NCBI RefSeq assembly: GCF_018618755.1
Contig: NZ_JACSMR010000017.1
Location: forward strand, 1 to 44,276
Origin: Exiguobacterium sp. s193
GTDB lineage: Bacteria; Bacillota; Bacilli; Exiguobacteriales; Exiguobacteriaceae
DNA length: 44,276 nt
Reading direction: 5' to 3'
The stretch's first letter is position 1, and each line of letters begins with the position of its first letter. The notes under the pieces were generated by a model. The model did not search any database. It saw only the letters and a list, made by a program, of their open reading frames with translations, and was not told the DNA's origin. Below, one piece after another: positions 7,446-16,217 of this stretch. A program made the translations under genes and the position numbers.

Positions 7446-7475
7446 AAACGCCCTTCCACATCGGAAGGGCGTTTT
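7446..7475. terminator. Right flanking hairpin of repeat copy A
   Basis: AAACGCCCTTCC pairs with GGAAGGGCGTTT; it is the terminator of the DUF4352 gene, which arrives from the right on the minus strand. Confidence 0.8.
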
Positions 7476-7492
7476 GTCCAGTGTACCTTGCG

Positions 7493-8068
7493 TCATAACT
7501 TAATTTGTTTCGACTCCCCACCGGACCAGCCGAACCCGGACGAGACTTCGAGGACATATCCGTTTGCATTCTTCGGTAGCTCAAACACAATCTTCCCTTG
7601 TTTTTCGATATTCGGATTAATCGTCTCCAGGAAAAATCCGAGCCCTCCGTCATTGGCATATGAATCGAGTTCGGCATCTGCCGAATATTCAGTATCGCCG
7701 ACTTTGACTTTAAACATTTCGCTGTCGACGAACCGTTCTTCCTTGTCCCGATTCAAAATCGTCACGTCAACGACGAGAAATTGACCCGACGTCTTTTTTT
7801 CACCTAATACATTACTAAGGGTCGCGACTTGTTTGACGTCATTGACGGTATAGGTCAGTTTGCCGACTTTTACTTGATCGCCCACCTTCGGAATCACTTT
7901 TTTTACGGCCGGCTTTGCCACCGCCTTTGGTTTCGTTGTTTCTTTTTCTTCCTTCCCTTCAACGGTCGTTTCCGGCTCCGCTGTTTTTGGTTCTTCGCTG
8001 TTCATTAATGCTGAGAGAATGATGAACCCGATGACGAGAAACGCGCCCCACTTGATTACTTTTTTCAT
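7493..8068 (-). CDS. DUF4352-type exported protein
   Basis: A 191-residue protein: a short basic N terminus, one hydrophobic segment (WGAFLVIGFIILSAL, about residues 6-21), a low-complexity Glu/Lys/Pro/Thr linker to about residue 55, and a beta-rich domain resembling DUF4352 (QFLVVDVTILNRDKEERFVDSE). Such proteins are membrane-tethered immunoglobulin-like domains outside the cell; their role is unknown. There is no lipobox cysteine. The ATG at 8068 follows AGGAGG; a longer start lacks a site. Confidence 0.75.
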   Translation of the reverse strand: MKKVIKWGAFLVIGFIILSALMNSEEPKTAEPETTVEGKEEKETTKPKAVAKPAVKKVIPKVGDQVKVGKLTYTVNDVKQVATLSNVLGEKKTSGQFLVVDVTILNRDKEERFVDSEMFKVKVGDTEYSADAELDSYANDGGLGFFLETINPNIEKQGKIVFELPKNANGYVLEVSSGFGWSGGESKQIKL

Positions 8069-8192
8069 GTTTCTTCCTCCTCTTTCTTTTGGCTGGTGAT
8101 GTGATACTCCTAGTATAGAAAGAGGCAAGAGGTAGACCTTTTATTATTTTTGACCAGGTTATTTTTTGTTTATGGTATGTAAAATGACGTTT

Positions 8193-8230
8193 AAAAAACG
8201 CCTTGGCTCTAAGTTTGAGTCAAGACGTTC
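8193..8230 (-). terminator. Intrinsic terminator
   Basis: On the minus strand AACGTCTTGACTC pairs with GAGCCAAGGCGTT (with G-U pairs) and a T run follows the oxidoreductase gene. Confidence 0.75.
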
Positions 8231-8235
8231 TTAGG

Positions 8236-9165
8236 TCATTTCACTTTAATGACGATTTTACCTTTCGCATGACCTTCTTCTCCGTAATCATGCGCTTGTT
8301 TCGTATCCTCAAGATCAAAGATCCGATCGACGACTGGTTTTAATTCACCTTTTTCGACGGCTTCCGCAATTTTTTTCATCCGTTCGCCTGTCGGTTGCAT
8401 AAAGACATATTCGACGCGTGCCTTCGCCTGTTTTGCTTCCTCTTCGTTTGGCGGTGTTGAAATCGAGACGAGCATCCCATTTTCTTTAAGCATCTTGTAG
8501 AGTTTGCCCTGTCCGTCTCCCCCCATCGTATCGAAAACGAAATCAAGGTCACGCACGCTGTCTGCCGGGTCTTGTTGTTTATAGTCGATGACTTCGTCGG
8601 CTCCGAGTTCACTGACCCAATCGACGTTCGTCGTGCTCGTTGACGTGACGACATACAAGCCATGTGCTTTCGCGAGTTGGATTGCGACCGTTCCTACACC
8701 ACCTGAACCGGCACCGATGAAAATACGGTCGCCTGGTTTCGCATCCATCACTTCGAACATGACTTGCCATGCCGTATGCGCGACGAGTGGCAGTGATGCG
8801 GCCTCCTCGAAGCTAAGGGAAGCTGGTTTTTTGACGACGAGATGGGCATCGACAGCGACATACTCGGCATATGTGCCTTGACGGGCAATATCCGGGCGAC
8901 TGAAGACTTCATCTCCGACCTTCAAATCGGTCACGTTCGCTCCGACTTCTTTGATGACACCCGATACATCCCAACCGATGACAAGCGGCATTTCGTAACT
9001 GAGCATCTCTTTTAAGTATCCTTCGCGCAGTTTCCAGTCAACCGGATTGACACTCGCTGCATGAACTTCAATCAATACATCATCTGCACCAATCGTCGGT
9101 TGCTCAATCTCACCTACTTTGAACTCATCCGATCCACCATATTGTTCGATATACGCTGCTTTCAT
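8236..9165 (-). CDS. NADP-dependent quinone-oxidoreductase-like MDR protein
   Basis: A 309-residue medium-chain dehydrogenase/reductase. The N-terminal GroES-like domain includes VHAASVNPVDWKLREG and MPLVIGWDVSGVIKEVG; the Rossmann domain carries the nucleotide loop GAGSGGVGTVAIQLAK. The zinc-ligand cysteines of alcohol dehydrogenases are absent, so it belongs with the zinc-free quinone/enone reductases. The substrate is probably a quinone or reactive enone. The ATG at 9165 has AAGGAGG upstream. It is a single gene, between the DUF4352 and chemoreceptor genes. Confidence 0.85.
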   Translation of the reverse strand: MKAAYIEQYGGSDEFKVGEIEQPTIGADDVLIEVHAASVNPVDWKLREGYLKEMLSYEMPLVIGWDVSGVIKEVGANVTDLKVGDEVFSRPDIARQGTYAEYVAVDAHLVVKKPASLSFEEAASLPLVAHTAWQVMFEVMDAKPGDRIFIGAGSGGVGTVAIQLAKAHGLYVVTSTSTTNVDWVSELGADEVIDYKQQDPADSVRDLDFVFDTMGGDGQGKLYKMLKENGMLVSISTPPNEEEAKQAKARVEYVFMQPTGERMKKIAEAVEKGELKPVVDRIFDLEDTKQAHDYGEEGHAKGKIVIKVK

Positions 9166-9235
9166 CTCATCGTCCTCCTTTAATCTATTCATTCACCCTT
9201 ACTCTCTTCCCATTCTGCTTGGTTCACAAACGAAA

Positions 9236-9264
9236 AAGCACACCGCTTGTGGGACGGTGTGCTT
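9236..9264 (-). terminator. Terminator of the chemoreceptor gene
   Basis: AAGCACACCG pairs with CGGTGTGCTT; on the minus strand a T run follows. It adjoins the one-ended repeat remnant at 9270. Confidence 0.8.
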
Positions 9265-9294
9265 AGAACTATAGACAAACTCTTATGGAAAGCG
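9236..9294 (+). repeat. One-ended remnant of the repeat element, copy B
   Basis: Directly after the hairpin comes TATAGACAAACTCTTATGG, which matches the TGTAGACAAACTCTTATGA end of copy A with two changes. Similarity fades after about 9294 and there is no core and no second hairpin before the chemoreceptor stop. It looks like a decayed copy, or an end left by deletion. Confidence 0.65.
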
Positions 9295-9338
9295 AGGATG
9301 TCGGAACCGTCCGTCACAAGGATTGGTTTTGATCTGAC

Positions 9339-10817
9339 TTATCCATGTTCTTGTGTCGTCTCGCGTAGCGTCGATGCCGTCGCGTTCAACGCATGAATCG
9401 CATGCTGCAAGTCCCGAATCTGTTCGACTTGTGACCGGGTCAGACCCGATAACTGATCACTGCTCGTCAATAACAGATCCATGAAAGCATCCAGCTGTTC
9501 TGTCGCCTGCGTGATATCCGTTAGGCTACTCGTAATCGTAGCGAATTGCTGACGTGCACCACTGATTGCTTGGACTGAGTCTGACGAATCTGCCGCAATC
9601 GTTTGCAAGGCCTCCTGACTCTGTTGCATCCGCTCCTCTTGCTCACGGAGTAATGCCGTACTCGCATTGATTGCACTTCCCGTATTCGTCACATCACGTT
9701 CGACCCGTTCGATGATTTGATTGATTTCTTTCGACGCTTCTGCCGTTTGTGACGACAAGTTACGAATTTCTTGCGCGACGACGGTGAACCCTTTTCCGAA
9801 TTCCCCCGCCCGTGCCGCTTCAATTGAAGCGTTTAAACTCAGTAAATTCGTTTGCGTGGCGATGGCATTGATGCTTGACGTGATCGTCACGATTTCTTGG
9901 AATCGTCCCGCGAGCTGACCGAATGACGTCACAGACTCACCCATGCTGACCGTCAATTGTTGGAGCGACTCACCTGCTTCACTGATTGTCTCTTGACTGT
10001 TCTCAGCTGTAAGTTTTGAAGAGGAACTCCGTTCGAGAGCGCGATCGACAGCTAATGTGACATCGGCAATCGATTGGACGTTACTTTCGTTCATTTGCCG
10101 AATTTGACGGACGGACGTTGCATTTTTCGCTGAATTTGCCGCAAGCATCTTCATCGCGTCATCGATTTTCTCGAATGAGGCTTTTGCCGTATCGACCGTT
10201 TCACTCATCTCTTCCGTGAACGTCGTCACGTCTGTAGCAGTCGCCGCGGATTGGGCAAGCGTCGTCCGAGAGACTTCTGCATACGTTTCTGCCTTTTCTT
10301 GCTGGAGCCGGACTTCTGTCATGACGTTCCGACCGAATACAGCGACAAACACGGCAGCTGCGAACGTCATCAAATAGATGACAAGTGCAACGATCATATC
10401 AAATAAATTGACCAGTTGAATCGTCCCTGTGACCGTAAAGAGCACGAGTTCAAAGAGACCAAGAAGACCTGCCATCACGACCATTCGTGGAATCAAATAG
10501 ACGACGGACATGACGAGGTAGAGATAGGCAATCGTCCAAATGCTTTGTGTCGGTAAGGTAACGAGCACTAGGGCAAGAACCATGTATGTCAACACGATTT
10601 GGATGTACTTACCACTCGGGTGTTGTCCGAAAAAATGATTTCCGGCGAGGAGCGCGGCAGTCAATAGGACACCACCGATTAAAAATTGATAAAAGACTTG
10701 CATCGTGACGTAATCCATCTGGGCAAAAATAAAAATCAACGGATGGGCAATTGTGATCAATGTCGGGATGAGACGCGATAAGATTTTAGTGCTAAGCTGT
10801 TCGAGCGGCGATACCAT
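9339..10817 (-). CDS. Methyl-accepting chemotaxis protein with multi-pass N terminus
   Basis: A 492-residue chemoreceptor. Residues 1-170 form several membrane segments with almost no extracellular loop; there is no obvious Cache or HAMP domain. The rest is the cytoplasmic coiled-coil with the conserved hairpin tip [19 protein letters not shown] and [21 protein letters not shown]. It should signal to CheA/CheW, perhaps from membrane-state or energy signals. The ATG at 10817 has GAAGGAG 9 nt upstream. A sigma-D-like promoter lies about 35 bp before it. Confidence 0.9.
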   Translation of the reverse strand: MVSPLEQLSTKILSRLIPTLITIAHPLIFIFAQMDYVTMQVFYQFLIGGVLLTAALLAGNHFFGQHPSGKYIQIVLTYMVLALVLVTLPTQSIWTIAYLYLVMSVVYLIPRMVVMAGLLGLFELVLFTVTGTIQLVNLFDMIVALVIYLMTFAAAVFVAVFGRNVMTEVRLQQEKAETYAEVSRTTLAQSAATATDVTTFTEEMSETVDTAKASFEKIDDAMKMLAANSAKNATSVRQIRQMNESNVQSIADVTLAVDRALERSSSSKLTAENSQETISEAGESLQQLTVSMGESVTSFGQLAGRFQEIVTITSSINAIATQTNLLSLNASIEAARAGEFGKGFTVVAQEIRNLSSQTAEASKEINQIIERVERDVTNTGSAINASTALLREQEERMQQSQEALQTIAADSSDSVQAISGARQQFATITSSLTDITQATEQLDAFMDLLLTSSDQLSGLTRSQVEQIRDLQHAIHALNATASTLRETTQEHG

Positions 10818-10850
10818 CTGCAAAACTCCTTCTCCTGTTCGTATAGTCAT

Positions 10851-10878
10851 ATATCGGTTATGAAGGAAGAGAGGTTTA
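10851..10878 (-). promoter_or_regulatory. Sigma-D-like promoter of the chemoreceptor
   Basis: On the minus strand TAAA, 16 nt, ACCGATAT, close to the Bacillus sigma-D (motility) consensus TAAA-N14-16-GCCGATAT, directly upstream of the chemoreceptor. Confidence 0.6.
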
Positions 10879-10897
10879 GTGGTTCTTTTTTACCTAC

Positions 10898-10927
10898 TTG
10901 ACGCTTCGATTCGAAACAGCGTATGTT
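10898..10927 (+). promoter_or_regulatory. Likely sigma-A promoter of the fluC pair
   Basis: TTGACG and TATGTT are separated by 18 bp, ending 34 bp before the first fluC/crcB start. I see no fluoride riboswitch in this short leader. Confidence 0.45.
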
Positions 10928-10961
10928 GAAAACACGATACAGGTAGAGGATGGATGACAGC

Positions 10962-11366
10962 ATGCTTTATGTTTTAGTTGGTTTAGCCGGTGTACTCGGT
11001 GCCTCGGCACGATACGGTCTGAGTCTAGCGATCGGGCAGTTCGCGACGGGAACGTTTCCGATTGCGACGCTCGCGATTAATCTGCTCGGTTGCTTCATTT
11101 TAGGATATGCCACCCACTTTTTATTTCGGACGAATTTACTCCATCAGTATGCGATGACGGCGCTCGGGACGGGGTTCGTCGGCTCGTTCACGACCTTCTC
11201 GACGTTTAGCGTCGAAACGGTCACGTTACTCCGGACAGGCGCGTACGGTTTTGCTGCGCTTTATGTGTGCATCAGTTTGTTTGGTGGATTACTTTGTTCA
11301 TACCTCGGTTACGCACTTGGAACGCGGCGCCTCCGCCACTTCGCGACAAGGAGGGGGAACAAATGA
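10962..11366 (+). CDS. crcB: Fluoride channel subunit FluC/CrcB, first copy
   Basis: A 134-residue, four-helix membrane protein. Family motifs are GASARYGLS, the pore motif NLLGCFILGY, and GFVGSFTTFSTFSVE with the central Na+ site and phenylalanine track. FluC dimers export fluoride passively. I prefer the ATG at 10962 because the GAGG site touches the ATG at 10950. Its stop overlaps the next start (ATGA). Paired crcB genes in Firmicutes usually form a heterodimer, which the overlap supports. Confidence 0.9.
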   Translation: MLYVLVGLAGVLGASARYGLSLAIGQFATGTFPIATLAINLLGCFILGYATHFLFRTNLLHQYAMTALGTGFVGSFTTFSTFSVETVTLLRTGAYGFAALYVCISLFGGLLCSYLGYALGTRRLRHFATRRGNK

Positions 11367-11722
11367 ATCTGCTTGCACTCGGCCTTGGTGCTTTTTTTGG
11401 TGCCCTTAGCCGCTTCGCGCTCAGTCAGTGGACGAAAACATTTTGGACACGTGACTTCCCCCTCGCAACCTTCGTCGGTAACGTCAGCGGTTCCTTTTTG
11501 CTTGGTCTCGTCGTCGGACTTCATCTCGATTCGCCATGGATGTTGTTCCTCGGGACAGGATTTCTCGGTTCATTTACGACGTTTTCGACCTTTAAACTCG
11601 AGACCCTCCAATTGTTACAGGATGAAAGTCGTCGGACGCTCGCCCTTTATCTCGGGATGAGTTATGTTCTCGGAATCGGTGCTGCCTTTCTCGGTCTACT
11701 GTGCGCACTTGCAACAAACTAA
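11363..11722 (+). CDS. crcB: Fluoride channel subunit FluC/CrcB, second copy
   Basis: A 119-residue paralogue of the preceding gene: GAFFGALSRFALS, the pore motif GNVSGSFLLGL, and GFLGSFTTFSTFKLE. The ATG overlaps the stop of the first copy by the ATGA arrangement and has AAGGAGGGGG upstream, inside the first gene. It probably forms a two-subunit channel with it in the membrane. Confidence 0.92.
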   Translation: MNLLALGLGAFFGALSRFALSQWTKTFWTRDFPLATFVGNVSGSFLLGLVVGLHLDSPWMLFLGTGFLGSFTTFSTFKLETLQLLQDESRRTLALYLGMSYVLGIGAAFLGLLCALATN

Positions 11723-11723
11723 A

Positions 11724-11768
11724 AAAACAGATCTGCGTCTCCATTTAAGGAGAAACAGATCTGTTTTT
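11724..11768. terminator. Bidirectional terminator
   Basis: AAACAGATCTG pairs with CAGATCTGTTT, with an inner CTCC/GGAG pairing, between converging fluC and degV. Confidence 0.85.
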
Positions 11769-11783
11769 GTTTTGCTGAGTTGA

Positions 11784-12638
11784 TTAGTCGTTCAACCAGA
11801 AGAGACCGACTGTTTCTGCTCCGGCATGTGTTCCGATTGCTGGACCAAATGTACCGTCAAGAACCGTTAACTCCGGGAACTTCGCGACAACTTGATTCCG
11901 CAACTCGGCGGCCATTTCCGGTGCCATCGTTGTCGCAACATAAATCCGGTTTTTATAAAACGTGTGCTGGCGCATTGCTTCTTCGACTTGCTTGACGATT
12001 TCGATGTAGGCTTTTTTCAGCGAACGTGCTTTTTTGAACGGGACGATTTTACCGGCTTCATCCGTCGTGATGATCGGTTTAATGCTGAGTAAGTTCGCTA
12101 AGAACAAATCTCCTGACGAGACCCGTCCGCCACGGCGCATCGTCTCCATGTTGCCGACGATCATATAAAAATGCGTTTTTTTAGAAAGTTCATGTAACGC
12201 CGCTGTGATTTCCTCAACGGACTTTCCTTCCGCTTCAAGCGCCATCCCGTAACGAATGAATTCTTGTTGCGTTTCGAACGCCGTGTGCGAATCAATGATA
12301 TGGACCGGGAAACTTGCCGCTTCTGCAGCAGATGCAGAACTTTGAACCGTACTCGATAGACCGTTCGTACAGTGGACGGCAATCGCACAATCATATCCTT
12401 CTTCTTTTAAGCGTTCATACGTACCGACGAACTCCCCAAAAATCGGTTGTGATGTCTTTGCGACCAACTTCTTATCTGCATCGAGTGCGCGGAACAGGCG
12501 CTCTACCGTAATCGTGTCTTCATTATAGGCTGTATCGCCGAGCAAGATTTGAATCGGTACGACATTGACGCCGATGGATTCTGCCTCTTCCTTTTTGAAA
12601 TAGGCCATACTATCGGTCACCCATGCTATTTTAGTCAT
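11784..12638 (-). CDS. DegV-family fatty-acid-binding protein (FakB-like)
   Basis: A 284-residue DegV protein, the fatty-acid-binding partner (FakB) of fatty acid kinase FakA, which activates exogenous fatty acids. Motifs in order: IAWVTDSMAYF at the N terminus, KTSQP around residue 61, and GNMETMRRGGRVS around 163, matching the family's GGRI/V element. The C-terminal domain ends with GPAIGTHAGAETVGLFW. The ATG follows GGAGG by 8 nt. FakA is not in the window. Confidence 0.9.
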   Translation of the reverse strand: MTKIAWVTDSMAYFKKEEAESIGVNVVPIQILLGDTAYNEDTITVERLFRALDADKKLVAKTSQPIFGEFVGTYERLKEEGYDCAIAVHCTNGLSSTVQSSASAAEAASFPVHIIDSHTAFETQQEFIRYGMALEAEGKSVEEITAALHELSKKTHFYMIVGNMETMRRGGRVSSGDLFLANLLSIKPIITTDEAGKIVPFKKARSLKKAYIEIVKQVEEAMRQHTFYKNRIYVATTMAPEMAAELRNQVVAKFPELTVLDGTFGPAIGTHAGAETVGLFWLND

Positions 12639-12708
12639 TTTCCTATGCCTCCGTTAGATTCTTCTTGCTTTATCGTACCACATACGAGCACGTAATTCGC
12701 AAGAAACG

Positions 12709-13737
12709 TCACTCTATTCGCCCAAATTGGAAGGTCGTCCGTTTTTTGTACAGTTCCCCTGCACGTAAGACAACGGATGGGAAATCTGGTTGATTGATCG
12801 CGTCCGGTAACCCTTGTGTCTCAAAACAAATCCCAAGATACGGGGTTGCCTTGCGACCGGCAATCGTGAAGTCTCCACCTAAATGGTTACCGGTATAGAC
12901 GACGACGCCTGGCTGCTCCGTCACGACCCGCAATCTTCGTCCGCTCACGGGTTCCTCAAGAACGATTTCGCCCTCTTCTTTGAGAAGGAACGGATGATCG
13001 ACCCCACTTCCTGCTTGGCGGAGTGCTTCATCCGACGCATGGGTCACTTCGTACAGTGGACGAGGTGTCCGAAAATCAAAGACGGTCTCATTCACCGACA
13101 AAATTTCCCCGGTTGGGACAGCATCTTGATCCAGCGGAATATAAAACGGCGCATCCATCCGTAACCGGTGCTGTTCGATCGTCGTCTTCGCGTCTCCCGT
13201 CAAGTTAAAGTACGTATGATTGGTCGGACTAAACGGAGTCGAGGCCGTCGTCGTCGCATCATAAGTCAGAATTAACGCATCATCGTCTGTCCACTCGACC
13301 GTTAAGCGGACTTCCATCTGACCGGGATACCCATTCTCGCCTTCCGGACTGACAAGTGACAGCTGTAGCGTATCGCCTTCAATCGTGTGATCAAAAAATC
13401 GATTCGACCAGTTGACACTTCCTCCATGTAAATGGTGTTCGCCCTCATTTTGTTCGAGGAGATAATTCATGCCTTCGAGCGCGAATGCTCCGTTCGCGAT
13501 TCGCCCACCGACGCGACCAATCGTCGCCCCGAGATGGTGCGGATCGTCTAAATAGTCATCTAATTCATCAAATGCGAGCACAACATTTTCAATGTTCCCT
13601 TCTTGATCCGGTACACGAATGGCTGTGATTTTCCCACCGAGATTCAACAATTCGACGCTATGCCCGTTTCGATTCATCAGTGTAAAAGCGATGATCGGCC
13701 GTTCGTCGGTCTGACCGACTTCTTTTTTTGTAATCAT
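12709..13737 (-). CDS. galM: Aldose 1-epimerase (mutarotase)
   Basis: A 342-residue GalM protein, which interconverts alpha and beta anomers of aldoses. Catalytic elements are visible: the substrate histidine in HHLHGG (about residue 104), the general-acid histidine in SPTNHTYFNL (about 174) and the general-base glutamate in GICFETQGLPDA (about 308). The ATG at 13737 follows GGAGGACGAGGCAG. A single gene with no sugar operon around it. Confidence 0.92.
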   Translation of the reverse strand: MITKKEVGQTDERPIIAFTLMNRNGHSVELLNLGGKITAIRVPDQEGNIENVVLAFDELDDYLDDPHHLGATIGRVGGRIANGAFALEGMNYLLEQNEGEHHLHGGSVNWSNRFFDHTIEGDTLQLSLVSPEGENGYPGQMEVRLTVEWTDDDALILTYDATTTASTPFSPTNHTYFNLTGDAKTTIEQHRLRMDAPFYIPLDQDAVPTGEILSVNETVFDFRTPRPLYEVTHASDEALRQAGSGVDHPFLLKEEGEIVLEEPVSGRRLRVVTEQPGVVVYTGNHLGGDFTIAGRKATPYLGICFETQGLPDAINQPDFPSVVLRAGELYKKRTTFQFGRIE

Positions 13738-13860
13738 CTGCCTCGTCCTCCTGTATCTCATCTTTGTCTGCTTTCATTTTTACCCGAGTTCTTCAAAAAA
13801 AAAACAAAGTGGTTACATGAAAGCAATCACTTTCGATTCGCCCGTGTGACTTCATCTAAA

Positions 13861-13899
13861 AAAGTACGGCAGCCGACTCAACATATGCTGCCGTACTTT
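13861..13899 (-). terminator. Intrinsic terminator
   Basis: AAAGTACGGCAGC pairs perfectly with GCTGCCGTACTTT; on the minus strand a T run follows. It ends the LytS-like gene. Confidence 0.85.
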
Positions 13900-13930
13900 C
13901 AGTTGAAGATTCGCGTTTTCATCCAGTCTG

Positions 13931-15622
13931 CTATCCATCATTCCGCGAGAGGGGCAAAGTTATCGCAATACGCGTTCCTTGGTTGAGACGGGAATGGATC
14001 GTATACGTCGCTTCCGTCCCGTATTTTGCACCAAGCAGACGGCGTAGTCCAAATAACGTGCTCGTATCTGTCAGCTGATCCTCATCGAGTCGTTGACGGA
14101 TGTCTTTGTTCATCCCGACACCGTTATCGCTGATTTCTAATACAAGATCGTTCACCTGCCGAAAAGCACGGACCTCAATCCGAAAATGACGTCCGTCTTT
14201 TGGAAAGGCGTGCCGCAATGCATTATCGACTAGTTTCGTTAGTAAAAATGGCGGCACAAATGACTCTTCAATTGCCGTTTCGATATCTAAATCAATCGTA
14301 ATATCGGCATGGGTCAATTGATTTTGACGGCGTCGTGTCCCTTCAAGCGACAGATAGGCTTTTAATGTCGCAATCTCTTCCCGAAGTGGATAATCATCGA
14401 TTCGCCGTGCCGCCGTCAACAAATGAAGCAACGCGTCGAGTTGTTGCTTGACCGGAGTTCCGGGATCAGCCGTCTGATGAATCTCGTCTACGATGCCACG
14501 CAAATAATTTGGATGAAGAAATGGTTTTTGTATCGGATTTGACCGTTTTTCGAGCTGTTCTTCCCGGTACGTTACAAGCTCACGCGCCAACAAGTGAACC
14601 AGTTGCTCTGTCGTCTGTTCAATCGTATCGTCAAACAAATCACTCGGGAAGTAACACAATATCCCTGCTTTCTCACCATTGATCTGCAAGGGATGAAACG
14701 ACAAAATTTGCTGCGTCACGGGTTCTTCGATTTGTGTCGGTACCGCTTCCTCAATCCAGCGGTTCAGTTCCCCATGTGGTGTTCCCCCATATACGGGGTC
14801 CTCTCCTGCTTCAATGTCGACAAGAACTTCCGAAGGACTGGACAAGGTAATGCGGTCGATTTTTGTTTCATCTAAAATCGTCGTCCCGATTTGGCTAGCG
14901 ACATCGCGTGTCATCCCCTCTTTTCGAAGTGGGCGGATCGCTGATAACAAGCGCGACGCACGTGCACTCTCGCGGACGAACAGTTCCTTCTCAAAACGCA
15001 ACTGCGTCCGTAAAATCAAAATGAACACCAAAATACCGACTGCATTCGCAAACAGCATCGGAAAGACGGCTTGTCCCGTGATGGTTAAAATCTCTGCCGG
15101 ATCGTCTGCCAGTAAAATCGCTAAACCTAAATCAAGTATCACCATAGTCAAAACGAGCGCAATCGGTTGGAGCAACGTGTATTTATCTTTCAGTCGCCAC
15201 CGTCGACTATATAGACCACTTAACGTCCCTGCAAGGATTGCAACGAACCAGCCCGCCTCCGCACCGAGTGACCCAATTAAAAACCGATGGAACCCGACAA
15301 ATAGTCCGGTCAATCCCCCAATCACAGGTCCCCCGAGGAGTCCGCTCGTAACGATGATCGTCAACCGTGTATCAATTAACAGTTGATCGTCCGTCACTGC
15401 GAGTCCAAGTAACGGGTCAATCGTTTGATTTGAGGATACAGCAACGCCTGCGTAATTCATTAAAATACCTGACACGGAGAAAATAACAAGGAGCGACAGC
15501 CGACGTGAACGACTCGTCGAGGTTTTGAAGACATGCCGTGACGTACGCCACTGCGATAACAAAAAGGCAAGTAAAGCCAGCATACCAAGCCGGCTGAGCA
15601 GAAACGGCATCAAGTCTAACAC
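13931..15622 (-). CDS. LytS-like sensor kinase lacking the usual phospho-histidine
   Basis: A 563-residue protein with a multi-pass N terminus of the 5TM-5TMR_LYT type (about 1-210, with LLGGPVIGGLTGLFVG), a GAF-like middle (about 215-345) and a HATPase domain (N box LTKLVDNALRHAF, G1 box ISDNGVGMN). In LytS kinases the phosphorylated site reads NPHFLFN. Here the aligned segment is LHPNYLRG (residues 369-376), so the acceptor histidine is Asn and the Asn is His. The ATP site looks intact. The start is GTG 15622, with GGGAGG just upstream. No response regulator is adjacent. It may be a pseudokinase or may use the displaced histidine. Confidence 0.8.
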   Translation of the reverse strand: MLDLMPFLLSRLGMLALLAFLLSQWRTSRHVFKTSTSRSRRLSLLVIFSVSGILMNYAGVAVSSNQTIDPLLGLAVTDDQLLIDTRLTIIVTSGLLGGPVIGGLTGLFVGFHRFLIGSLGAEAGWFVAILAGTLSGLYSRRWRLKDKYTLLQPIALVLTMVILDLGLAILLADDPAEILTITGQAVFPMLFANAVGILVFILILRTQLRFEKELFVRESARASRLLSAIRPLRKEGMTRDVASQIGTTILDETKIDRITLSSPSEVLVDIEAGEDPVYGGTPHGELNRWIEEAVPTQIEEPVTQQILSFHPLQINGEKAGILCYFPSDLFDDTIEQTTEQLVHLLARELVTYREEQLEKRSNPIQKPFLHPNYLRGIVDEIHQTADPGTPVKQQLDALLHLLTAARRIDDYPLREEIATLKAYLSLEGTRRRQNQLTHADITIDLDIETAIEESFVPPFLLTKLVDNALRHAFPKDGRHFRIEVRAFRQVNDLVLEISDNGVGMNKDIRQRLDEDQLTDTSTLFGLRRLLGAKYGTEATYTIHSRLNQGTRIAITLPLSRNDG

Positions 15623-15762
15623 AAGGTTCCTCCCTCTTTTGAACGACACGATGAATTCTCTTTTTAGTAGTATTCAAGCCGGTACGCCGTTTTCCCTACT
15701 GATTAATCCGTTATTCGCACACTGATTTAATTTCTGAAAAATTGATTCCCACAGCAACAAAA

Positions 15763-15791
15763 AAATCCCCTTGATTGATTCAAGAGGATTT
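15763..15791. terminator. Left flanking hairpin of repeat copy C
   Basis: AAATCC..CTTGA pairs with TCAAG.GGATTT. It lies 140 bp upstream of the LytS-like start, where no gene needs a terminator, and matches the hairpin at 16177-16206 except in the loop. Confidence 0.7.
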
Positions 15792-16176
15792 CAGACTGTA
15801 GACAACGTATCATCGGGAGAGCAAGCGTCTGTTTTCGTTGCTTTCCTCGGGCGAGGCGCAAGCCGTTGCTCCTTGATCCTAGCGGACAACGAGCAGGGTC
15901 TTGCCTGCCTCTGAACGTGCGTTAAAAACGCACTTTTCCCGTAGGAGTCAACGAAACGTGACGCTTTTTAAATCATACCGTGACGGAAAACTGGGCAGAC
16001 AGACGGTTTAGAGCACAATCCGTTTTGAATCGCTTTAGAACCGTGAAAAGCAATCAATCGCAACCCTGCAGCTTTGTTCGATTGCCGCTTTGAATACGAG
16101 GCGAGACAGCAAAGTGCGAACGGATTGCCTCTCGATAGCGCATGTTCACGCTTCATAAGCGTTTGTCTACATGCTA

Positions 16177-16206
16177 AAATCCCCTTGATTAACTCAAGAG
16201 GATTTT
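16177..16206. terminator. Right flanking hairpin of repeat copy C, mpfA terminator
   Basis: AAATCC..CTTGA pairs with TCAAG.GGATTTT, 11 bp after the mpfA stop on the minus strand. Confidence 0.8.
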
Positions 16207-16217
16207 GCATTTTATTC

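Larger units (their letters stand above)
7087..7475 (+). repeat. Terminator-flanked repeat element, copy A
   Basis: The core, 7121-7440 (320 bp), starts TGTAGACAAACTCTTATGAAG and ends TTGTCTACA, so its ends are inverted repeats. It is flanked by near-identical hairpins at 7087-7115 and 7446-7474. Inside, arms AAGCGTC (7270), TTTCGTTG (7280) and CCTGCGGG (7291) pair in order with CCCGAGG (7386), CAACGAAA (7397) and GACGCTT (7408). Compared with copies C and D it is in the opposite orientation and lacks exactly 66 bp after about 7210. No credible gene lies in it. It separates two convergent genes. Confidence 0.85.
15763..16206 (-). repeat. Terminator-flanked repeat element, copy C
   Basis: The core, 15797-16171 (375 bp), has inverted ends TGTAGACAACG and CGTTTGTCTACA. 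It is flanked by near-identical hairpins at 15763-15791 and 16177-16206. It is in the opposite orientation to copy A and has the same core: TTTCGTTGCTTTCCT, CGGGCGAGGCGCAAGCC, the hairpin GTGCGTTAAAAACGCAC, and AGGAGTCAACGAAA. It keeps most of the stem-loop segment lost from copy A. No credible gene is inside. It fills most of the gap between mpfA and the LytS-like gene. Confidence 0.85.

Noticed and set aside
7239-7784. 181-residue open frame (+) across repeat copy A and the DUF4352 gene
   Set aside because: It runs through the repeat core, the flanking terminator and antisense to a clear gene; no ribosome site or family.
10860-10961. Fluoride riboswitch before the fluC pair
   Set aside because: The leader after the likely promoter is too short and I do not see the conserved riboswitch core.
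14814-15386. 190-residue frame (+) inside the LytS-like gene
   Set aside because: Antisense shadow rich in Ser/Pro/Asn with no family resemblance.
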